From positions 1 through 10,714 of the forward strand of contig DASZLR010000095.1 of assembly GCA_035552275.1 (NCBI GenBank): a stretch of DNA of 10,714 nt. Reading direction: 5' to 3'. Below are positions 5,611 through 10,714 of the stretch, piece by piece; within the stretch, counting starts at the first letter, position 1; the number at the start of each line of letters is the position of its first letter. This DNA is from DASVLX01 sp035552275. GTDB lineage: Bacteria > Actinomycetota > Actinomycetes > Mycobacteriales > Pseudonocardiaceae. The notes under the pieces are model-generated. The model was given only the letters and a program-made list of their open reading frames with translations, had not been told where the DNA came from and did not search any database. A program made the translations under genes and the position numbers.

Positions 5611-6908
5611 CGAAGCAGTTCCGGCACGGGATACGAGGCCAGCACATTGGCGGCCTGGTCGGGCACGGGAAGCGTCGCGTGCAGCCGGAAACCACCAGCG
5701 GGCAGGGGGCCGGCGTGCAGCCGGCCGCCGTACTGGTGCACGCGCTCTCGAACACCGACCAGGCCGTGGCCGCCGGCCCCGGCCGGCAGTTGCGGGCGTG
5801 CCGGGCCGGCGTCGGTGATCATGATGTCCAGTGCCGCGGCTTCGCGGTGGAACGCCACCTCGACGGTGCGCGCCGCTGAGTGGCGGGCGACGTTGGCCAG
5901 TCCTTCCTGGACGATCCGGTAGGCGGTGAGGTCAAGACCGCCAGGCAGCGGACCGGGGTCACCGGTGATGGTGACGGTCAGGCCGGCGGGTCCCATCCGG
6001 CTCGCGAGTTCGGGAAGCTGCGCGAGGCCGGGTAGCGGAGCCGCGCCGTCCGGGGTGGACCGGATCACGCCGAGTGCCTGCCGGATCTCGATCATGGCTT
6101 GGCGCGCCGCGGTCTCGATCGCGGCGAGTGTGTCGGCGTCGGGATGGTGGCCGGTCTCGGCCAGCAGCCGCGCCGTGCCGGCCTGCAAGGTGACCACGCT
6201 GATGTGGTGCGCGGTGATGTCGTGCAACTCGCGGGCGATGCGCGCTCGTTCCTCAGCGGCTACGGCTCGGTCGTGTTCGGCGGCCTCGGCATGTCGCGCG
6301 GCCAGCCGGACAGCCGAGGTCTCGCTCCGAGCGTGCACGACGTCGCCCAGCATCCAGGCCGTGACCAGGGCGAGCACGGCGACCAGCCCGTTACGCAGCA
6401 CGTCCCACTGGTTGCCGCCCCAACCGCTACCGATCCCCTGGTACGGCTGAACGGAGCCGACCCGCCACACCACCACAAGGCCCAGGACGAGCACTGCCGC
6501 GCCGAGGGTCAGCTTGCCGAGCGCGACCCCGTAGCGCGCCACGGTGTAGACCGCGACGAGCATGGCCGGCGCCACCAGCAGCGTCGACGCCGCGATCTGG
6601 TGCGGGAACCCCAACGGGTCGGCACCGTTTCCCGCGGTGAGCAGCAGCGTGCCGAAGCCCATCGTGATCAGCAGGACCGTCAGCGGATGCCGCCTGCGCC
6701 ACGCGATCGACAAGGTCAGTACCGCCCCCAGCACCGCGGCCACGGCATTGGTCAGACCGTAACCACCGAGCAGGCCGGGCGAACTGATGAAGTGCGGCAC
6801 CTCGAACAGAACGCACAGGCCCACCGCCAGCAGACGATCGCCGGGCGAGAGCGCCAGTCTGGGTGAAACAACACGGCCGGCGACTGGCCGGCCGGCGTCG
6901 GTGGTCAC
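5607..6908 (-). CDS. DesK/NarX-type sensor histidine kinase
   Basis: This 433-residue inner-membrane kinase phosphorylates the adjacent response regulator. The N-terminal half (about 23-195) contains roughly five to six hydrophobic segments and no large extracytoplasmic domain, so it probably senses a membrane or intramembrane signal. The HisKA_3 dimerisation region follows (ERARIARELH229DITAHH), with H229 the phosphorylated histidine. The HATPase domain has the N box (QEGLANVARHS, about 334-344), D-x-G (ITDAG) and G box (GHGLVGVRERV, about 380-390). I chose the GTG at 6908 because TACGGT lies 7 nt upstream. The frame stays open to 7073, but that extension is low-complexity, crosses the palindrome at 6962-6987 and overlaps the opposite gene, so I reject it. 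The stop overlaps the response regulator start (GTGA). Confidence 0.95.
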   Translation of the reverse strand: MTTDAGRPVAGRVVSPRLALSPGDRLLAVGLCVLFEVPHFISSPGLLGGYGLTNAVAAVLGAVLTLSIAWRRRHPLTVLLITMGFGTLLLTAGNGADPLGFPHQIAASTLLVAPAMLVAVYTVARYGVALGKLTLGAAVLVLGLVVVWRVGSVQPYQGIGSGWGGNQWDVLRNGLVAVLALVTAWMLGDVVHARSETSAVRLAARHAEAAEHDRAVAAEERARIARELHDITAHHISVVTLQAGTARLLAETGHHPDADTLAAIETAARQAMIEIRQALGVIRSTPDGAAPLPGLAQLPELASRMGPAGLTVTITGDPGPLPGGLDLTAYRIVQEGLANVARHSAARTVEVAFHREAAALDIMITDAGPARPQLPAGAGGHGLVGVRERVHQYGGRLHAGPLPAGGFRLHATLPVPDQAANVLASYPVPELLR

Positions 6909-6915
6909 GATCCAC

Positions 6916-6921
6916 ACCGTA
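6916..6921 (-). promoter_or_regulatory. Candidate -10 box, leaderless promoter of the two-component operon
   Basis: Minus-strand TACGGT is followed by GTGGATC (7 nt) and the GTG start at 6908. No Shine-Dalgarno sequence is present. The same hexamer and spacing precede the DUF3558 gene. Confidence 0.5.
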
Positions 6922-6961
6922 CGCGGCCGGCGAGCCGACCGCGTCAGCCTCGCGGAGTACC

Positions 6962-6987
6962 TGATCTCACTCTTGAGAGTGAGATCA
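6962..6987. promoter_or_regulatory. Perfect 26-bp palindrome, probable repressor operator
   Basis: TGATCTCACTCT (6962-6973) and AGAGTGAGATCA (6976-6987) are exact reverse complements around a 2-nt centre (TG). The site lies in the middle of the divergent region, 41 bp upstream of the kinase -10 box and 62 bp upstream of the FkbM -10 box. Its size and perfect symmetry resemble operators of TetR-family dimers. There is no T-run, so a terminator role is unlikely. Neither TetR- nor MarR-like genes are in the window. Confidence 0.8.
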
Positions 6988-6995
6988 TCACCGCG

Positions 6996-7052
6996 ATGAC
7001 CAAGCCCAAGATCGCTCCGCACGCCGATGTGCCCGAGCCGCCGAGTTCCTAA
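6996..7052 (+). CDS. 18-codon mini-ORF, possible leader peptide or gene remnant
   Basis: An ATG frame encodes MTKPKIAPHADVPEPPSS and ends in TAA. It has no Shine-Dalgarno sequence, but GATCAT (6983-6988), overlapping the right arm of the palindrome, ends 7 nt before the ATG, like the leaderless layout of neighbouring genes. The TAA overlaps the TAACGT box of the FkbM gene. The peptide is hydrophilic and I recognise no family. It may be chance, a leader, or the N-terminal remnant of a gene once controlled by the palindrome. Confidence 0.25.
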   Translation: MTKPKIAPHADVPEPPSS

Positions 7053-7055
7053 CGT
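7050..7055 (+). promoter_or_regulatory. Candidate -10 box, leaderless start of the FkbM gene
   Basis: TAACGT is followed by GATCGC (6 nt) and the GTG at 7062. No Shine-Dalgarno sequence precedes that GTG. This supports the long N-terminus of the methyltransferase. Confidence 0.4.
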
Positions 7056-7061
7056 GATCGC

Positions 7062-7937
7062 GTGAGCCAGCACCGCCCGATCACGCCGCCGACCGCCTCA
7101 GCCGCCGCACCCGGTCAGGGCCGGCGGCAGGGATCCGCCGGGCCTCCGTCCCGGCCACTCGTCCGGGAAAGAGGCCGGATGCGCATTCTGGACCGCCCCT
7201 GTCTGACGGCCGCGCTGATCACGCTGCTCGCCCGCAGGAGCCACTGGTTGGAGCCGGAACTGGCCGGACTGTCCGAGTTGGTCAGGCCGGGCGACGTCTG
7301 CGTGGACGTCGGCGCCGCTGCGGGGCTTTACACGCTGACGCTGTCCCACCTGGTCGGACCGGCCGGCCAGGTGCACAGCGTGGAGCCGCTGTCCTTCGCC
7401 CACCCCGCGTGGTCTCGGCTGCTCGGAGCCCGTGATCGACCGAACGTGCGCAACCACCGGCTGGCGCTGTCCGCACAGCCGGGCGAGACCGCCCTGAGCG
7501 TCCCGATCGGCCGGCTCGGGCCCGTCACCGGCAGGTCCTTCCTGACCTGGCAGACCGACGGCCTTGGCTCCAACGCCGAGTTCCGCGCCCACGCTGACGT
7601 GCTGGTGCCCGTCGACACTCTCGACCGGCTGTGCCAGCGTGCCGGCCTGACCCGCCTCGACTTCGTCAAGATCGACGTGGAGGGCGCGGAGTTGCACGTC
7701 CTGCACGGCGGGGCACACACCATTGAGACGTTCCGGCCCGACCTGCTGCTCGAAATCGAGGCTCGGCACGTCACCCGTTACCGCTACGCGGTCCAGGACG
7801 TGACCCAGTGGCTGACCAGCCGCGGCTACACCATGCACGTCTGGCAGCACGGGTGGCGGCCCACCACCGTGGTATGCCCGCAGGCCCGCAACTACCTGTT
7901 CCGCCCTCCCGCGCGGCAGCGGTGCGGCCGAGCATGA
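7062..7937 (+). CDS. FkbM-family SAM-dependent methyltransferase
   Basis: This is a 291-residue enzyme. FkbM proteins O-methylate sugars, lipids or polyketide side groups using S-adenosylmethionine. The SAM-binding region reads VCVDVGAAAGLYTLTLS (about 79-95) followed by the acidic VHSVEPLS (about 104-111). The family hallmark FVKIDVEGAELHVLHGG is at about 201-217, and LLEIEARH follows at about 229-236. The first 39 residues are Pro/Arg/Ala-rich and less G/C-biased at third positions. The start is uncertain: GTG 7062 has a TAnnnT box 6 nt upstream, whereas ATG 7179 has only a weak AAAGAGG 4 nt upstream but lies closer to the conserved domain. The stop overlaps the next start (ATGA), so this and the GT87 gene form an operon. 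The likely substrate is a glycan or glycolipid made by the partner, which is an inference. Confidence 0.9.
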   Translation: MSQHRPITPPTASAAAPGQGRRQGSAGPPSRPLVRERGRMRILDRPCLTAALITLLARRSHWLEPELAGLSELVRPGDVCVDVGAAAGLYTLTLSHLVGPAGQVHSVEPLSFAHPAWSRLLGARDRPNVRNHRLALSAQPGETALSVPIGRLGPVTGRSFLTWQTDGLGSNAEFRAHADVLVPVDTLDRLCQRAGLTRLDFVKIDVEGAELHVLHGGAHTIETFRPDLLLEIEARHVTRYRYAVQDVTQWLTSRGYTMHVWQHGWRPTTVVCPQARNYLFRPPARQRCGRA

Positions 7938-9199
7938 CGCGGCGGGGTAGGTGGCGAGGCAGCCAGACCACTCGGGCTGGGCTGGTGCTGCGCCGTGCGT
8001 CGATCATCCTTGCCGCGCTGGTGGCGGCCATCGCCGTGCTGTGCTGGCTCACCGGCAGGCCGCTCGGCCTGGACTCTTCGGTATACCGCGCTGGTGCGCT
8101 GGCCGTGCTGCACGGCAAACCCCTGTACACGACCCTGCCGTTCCTGCCGTCCTGGGCCACCGGGATGCCGTTCACGTATCCCCCGGCCGCCGCGCTGCTG
8201 TTCGCGCCGCTGGCCTGGCTGCCTCCGCAGTTGTTCTGGGGAGCGGTGGCCGTCGCCTCGATCCTGGTCCTCGGCGAGGTGCTGGCAAGGAGCATCGGGG
8301 CAACCGCGAACCGCTGGCCACCTGCGGCGATCGTGGCGGTCGGCGCCGGATCGCTCGCACTGGAGCCGGTCTGGCGCGGGATCGGCTTCGGTCAGCTCGA
8401 CGCGCTGCTGATGGCGATGGTGGTCCTGGACGTCATCGTGCTGCCGGCCTCACCGCGGCGCGGTGTCCTGATCGGACTCGCGGCAGCGATCAAACTCACG
8501 CCGCTGGTTTTCGTCCTACACCTGTTCATCACCGGACGCCGCACCGACGCCCTGCGCGCACTGGGCACATTCGCCGGGCTCACCATACTGAGCCTGATCG
8601 CGCTGCCCGCCGACTCGATCCGGTACTGGACCACCCAGGTGCTCGGTGGCCCGCTGTTCAGTGGAAACCCCGCGACGAGCAGCGCCCAGGTAGCCGACCA
8701 GTCGTTGAACGGACTGATCGAGCGCCTCTCCGACCGGGCCGGCTGGGCCTTCCCGGTCGCCATCCTGATCGGTCTCGCCCTGCTCGCGGTGATCGTGCCG
8801 GTGGTCCGTTGGCTGGCCGCGCGCGGCGCGCACCTGGACGCCCTGCTCGTCACTGCCGGATACGGCCTGCTGGTCAGCCCGATTTCCTGGACCCACCACT
8901 GGGTGTGGGTCGTCCCGCTGTTCGGGCTGGTGGTGGCCCGAGCGGCGGTCAGCGGTCGGTTGTGGTGGCTCGCCGCGTTCGGCGTCGTGTTCACCGGCTG
9001 GTTCCAGCTCGTCGTACCGCACGGCGACAATGCCGAACTGCGGTGGACCTTCCCGCAATCCATTGTCGGCAACGCCTACGTGCTCGCCGCCCTCATCGGC
9101 GTGACCCTGCTCTACTGGCAGATCGGAAAAGCGGCCAAGCCGACCGACCGCGTCGGCGAACCGGCCGAAGGAATCGAAGGTGTCCGCACTACGCCTTGA
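7934..9199 (+). CDS. GT87/DUF2029 polyprenyl-phosphate-dependent glycosyltransferase (probable mannosyltransferase)
   Basis: This 421-residue integral membrane protein has about ten hydrophobic segments and a short basic N-terminus. It matches the GT-C family GT87 (DUF2029), which in mycobacteria includes alpha-1,2-mannosyltransferases acting on phosphatidylinositol mannosides and lipomannan from polyprenyl-phosphomannose. Visible signatures are LD47SSVYRAG in the first extracytoplasmic loop (the likely catalytic aspartate), PFTYPPAAALLFAPLAWLP (about 79-97), GIGFGQLDALLM (about 149-160), AAIKLTPLVFVL (about 184-195), DQSLNG (about 255-260) and SPISWTHHWVWVVPLF (about 315-330). The C-terminal tail after about 400 is polar. 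The ATG at 7934 overlaps the FkbM stop by 4 nt, indicating translational coupling; the frame runs open upstream to 7808 inside FkbM but without hydrophobic GT features. Sugar and acceptor are not determined. Confidence 0.93.
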   Translation: MTRRGRWRGSQTTRAGLVLRRASIILAALVAAIAVLCWLTGRPLGLDSSVYRAGALAVLHGKPLYTTLPFLPSWATGMPFTYPPAAALLFAPLAWLPPQLFWGAVAVASILVLGEVLARSIGATANRWPPAAIVAVGAGSLALEPVWRGIGFGQLDALLMAMVVLDVIVLPASPRRGVLIGLAAAIKLTPLVFVLHLFITGRRTDALRALGTFAGLTILSLIALPADSIRYWTTQVLGGPLFSGNPATSSAQVADQSLNGLIERLSDRAGWAFPVAILIGLALLAVIVPVVRWLAARGAHLDALLVTAGYGLLVSPISWTHHWVWVVPLFGLVVARAAVSGRLWWLAAFGVVFTGWFQLVVPHGDNAELRWTFPQSIVGNAYVLAALIGVTLLYWQIGKAAKPTDRVGEPAEGIEGVRTTP

Positions 9200-9374
9200 A
9201 TCTGGCTATTCCGTTAGTCGCTGATTAGCAGCACGGCCCACTGTTCTGCGCCGAGTTGTAGATGCCGGTGATGAGTGCGCAGCTGGGTGTTGACCTGAGG
9301 TTACCGCTCGGTAAGGCTAGCTCGTGCTGTGCGTACTCCCGCGTACCAAACCTGAGGCCTAACGGAGAATGATC
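9200..9374 (+). other. Intergenic region upstream of the lipase gene
   Basis: This 175-bp gap is less G/C-rich than the genes. It holds no convincing gene. It contains the candidate -35 box and palindrome of the lipase promoter, two copies of CCTGAGG (9294-9300 and 9351-9357), and the lipase ribosome binding site GGAG (9364-9367). No clear terminator follows the GT87 gene. Confidence 0.7.
9290..9318 (+). promoter_or_regulatory. Candidate lipase promoter with embedded palindromic operator
   Basis: TTGACC (9290-9295) is a good -35 hexamer. Directly after it lies TTACCG-CT-CGGTAA (9301-9314), a perfect palindrome with 6-bp arms, which would sit in the promoter spacer. The -10 box is poorly defined around 9312-9318 (TAAGGCT). 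An operator placed there would block RNA polymerase when bound, as TetR-type regulators of lipid genes do. The operator role is inferred. Confidence 0.45.
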
Positions 9375-10628
9375 ATGTCGAAGACCCTTCGTCGTTGGTT
9401 GGGCGCGACCGTCGCGGCGGCGGTCGCCGCGGCCGTCGCACTGGTCGTGCTGACGGTCGCCTCGCCGGCGGCCAGCGCCGACACCCCGGACTTCTACACT
9501 CCGCCTTCGCCGCTGCCGGCCGGCAATCCCGGTGATGTCATCAGGTCCGCGCCGATCACCTACAGCAGTCAGAGCGGGGTCACCGGCGCCCGGATCATGT
9601 ATCTGTCCAAGGACTCGAAGAACCAGCCGGTCGCGGTGACCGGCACCGTGCTGGTGCCGAGCGCGCCGTGGACCGGCGGCGGTCCGCGGCCGATCGTGGC
9701 CTACGACCCGTTCACCGCCGGCATGGGAACCCAGTGCATCGTGTCCAAGACGCTGGCCGGCGACGTCAGCTCCGACCTGGTCGGCAGCGTGCAGACCTCG
9801 TTCATCAACCCGTTGCTGCAGAAGGGTTTCGCGGTCGCGGAAACCGACTACCCGCGCTCGCCGAGCAACGGTGACGAGGAGTACGTGGTCCGGGCGGCCG
9901 AGGCGCAGGGCACGCTGGACGCGATCCGGGCGGCGCAGCGGCTCCCGGGCAGTGGCCTGTCCGCCGGCGGTCCGGTGGCGATCGAGGGCTACTCGCAGGG
10001 CGGCGGGGCGGCCGCCGCCGCGGTCGAGCTGGCCCCGAGCTACGCCCCGGATCTCAAGCTGGTCGGTGCCTACGCCGGCGCCCCGCCGGCCGATCTCAAG
10101 GTGGTGGCGCAGTCCCTGGACGGCGGCACGTACGTCGCCTTCGAGGCCATGGCGGTGCTCGGCACCAACGCGGCCTACCCGGAGCTCAACATCACCGGCC
10201 TGCTCAACCAGCAGGGCGTGACGGCGATGCGGCAGCTCGACCAGGACTGCACGCTCAACGCGGTGTTCGGGTTCGCCTTCCAACACACCAGCTCCTACAC
10301 CACCACCGGCAAGTCGGTGTCGGACTATCTCAGCCAGGAGCCGTACGCCTCGATGATCGCGGCGCAGACCATCGGCAACCTCAAGCCGACGGCTCCGGTC
10401 GAGGTCGAGTCGGCCCCGAACGACGATGTGGTGCCCAACAGCCAGGTCGTCACCATGGCCAAGAGCTGGTGCTCGAAGGGCGCGACCGTGCAGTACAACA
10501 ACATTTTCGAGTTGCTCCCGACGTTCACCCACGCGCTGGCCGCGTTCACCGCGACCGGCGACGCGACCAACTGGCTGTCCGACCGGTTCGCCGGCAAGTC
10601 CACGTCCGGCAACTGCGGCCAGTTCTGA
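9375..10628 (+). CDS. Secreted LIP-family lipase/esterase
   Basis: This 417-residue exported alpha/beta hydrolase belongs to the secretory lipase (LIP, Candida-lipase-A-like) family and probably cleaves triacylglycerols or other esters outside the cell. Residues 1-35 are a signal peptide: basic MSKTLRRW, a long Ala/Val core, and cleavage after AASA before DTPDF. The nucleophile is S207 in the GYSQGG elbow (205-210). D350 or D351 (PNDDVVP) and H386 (TFTHAL) complete the likely triad. The alternating GAYAGAPPADL and DYPRSP segments also fit the family. Four cysteines (121, 292, 366, 414) could form two disulfides in the mature protein. I prefer the ATG at 9375 over the one 6 nt earlier because GGAG (9364-9367) is 7 nt away rather than 1. 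The gene appears monocistronic, with its own promoter region and a strong hairpin after the stop. Confidence 0.93.
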   Translation: MSKTLRRWLGATVAAAVAAAVALVVLTVASPAASADTPDFYTPPSPLPAGNPGDVIRSAPITYSSQSGVTGARIMYLSKDSKNQPVAVTGTVLVPSAPWTGGGPRPIVAYDPFTAGMGTQCIVSKTLAGDVSSDLVGSVQTSFINPLLQKGFAVAETDYPRSPSNGDEEYVVRAAEAQGTLDAIRAAQRLPGSGLSAGGPVAIEGYSQGGGAAAAAVELAPSYAPDLKLVGAYAGAPPADLKVVAQSLDGGTYVAFEAMAVLGTNAAYPELNITGLLNQQGVTAMRQLDQDCTLNAVFGFAFQHTSSYTTTGKSVSDYLSQEPYASMIAAQTIGNLKPTAPVEVESAPNDDVVPNSQVVTMAKSWCSKGATVQYNNIFELLPTFTHALAAFTATGDATNWLSDRFAGKSTSGNCGQF

Positions 10629-10655
10629 CAGCTACGTCAGTGCTGACAGCTGTGA
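10625..10655 (+). repeat. Direct repeat CTGACAGCT spanning the lipase stop codon
   Basis: CTGACAGCT occurs at 10625-10633, where it contains the TGA stop, and again at 10643-10651, an 18-bp period. Between them GTCAG (10636-10640) is the reverse complement of CTGAC, so alternative small hairpins can form with either copy. The second copy continues as CTGACAGCTGTGAA. Confidence 0.8.
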
Positions 10656-10674
10656 AAGGGCCGTGTTCGGTACT

Positions 10675-10712
10675 ACCGTGGGGCGGTCCCCGGCTGGGGA
10701 CCGCCCCACGGT
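10675..10712 (+). terminator. Strong hairpin terminator after the lipase gene
   Basis: ACCGTGGGGCGGTCCCC (10675-10691) and GGGGACCGCCCCACGGT (10696-10712) are exact reverse complements, giving a 17-bp perfect stem with a GGCT loop. It starts 46 bp after the lipase stop. The window ends 2 nt later, so a following T-run cannot be judged. A symmetrical stem of this kind can serve transcripts from both sides. Confidence 0.88.
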
Positions 10713-10714
10713 GT

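Noticed and set aside
6909..7073. N-terminal extension of the histidine kinase to an ATG at 7073
   Set aside because: It would cover the palindrome and the promoter region and overlap the FkbM start. The extension has no membrane or domain features, and the GTG at 6908 has a good upstream element.
9225..10532. 435-codon open frame on the minus strand opposite the lipase, ending in a Cys-Cys tail
   Set aside because: It is a shadow of the lipase gene. The tail in the intergenic part (ending NSGPCC) briefly suggested a lanthipeptide-like precursor, but it has no start codon outside the lipase coding sequence and no modification genes nearby.

Overview
The window is about 70% G+C with strongly G/C-biased third codon positions. 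It carries an actinobacterial AccA3-type biotin carboxylase next to maf, a DUF1707 membrane protein, a DUF3558 protein beside a WXG-type protein, and a NarL/DesK two-component pair. This suggests a mycolic-acid-related or Pseudonocardiaceae-like actinomycete. The genus is an inference and cannot be fixed from the sequence alone. No rRNA, tRNA, CRISPR array, phage or insertion sequence is visible.

Layout. Positions 63-6908 are a run of eight minus-strand genes. Read in the direction of transcription they are: sensor histidine kinase, LuxR/NarL response regulator (overlapping by GTGA), Maf nucleotide pyrophosphatase, acetyl/propionyl-CoA carboxylase alpha subunit (strong ribosome binding site), DUF1707 membrane protein, GNAT acetyltransferase, DUF3558 membrane-anchored protein, and a small WXG-type helical protein that is a candidate type VII secretion substrate. 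A 153-bp divergent region (6909-7061) holds a perfect 26-bp palindrome and an 18-codon mini-ORF. To its right, on the plus strand, are an FkbM-type methyltransferase translationally coupled (ATGA) to a GT87/DUF2029 polytopic glycosyltransferase, and then a secreted LIP-family lipase ending in a 17-bp-stem hairpin terminator.

How the genes fit together. Much of the content concerns the cell envelope and lipids: acyl-CoA carboxylation, glycosyl transfer from a lipid carrier, sugar or lipid O-methylation, a secreted lipase, and small envelope or secreted proteins. The two-component system, divergent from the FkbM/GT87 pair, is a reasonable candidate regulator of it, but this is inferred from position only.

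Most notable non-coding signals. (1) Six of the ten main genes lack a Shine-Dalgarno sequence and instead have a TAnnnT box ending 6-7 nt before the start codon, the layout of leaderless transcripts. (2) Several genes have short repeats of the type CTGA(A)CAGC / CTGACARCTGT built on or just after the stop codon, including two separate 17-bp tandem repeats. (3) The 6962-6987 palindrome looks like a repressor operator with no recognisable repressor beside it. I see no obviously new multi-gene system; the repeats and the orphan operator are the least explained parts.
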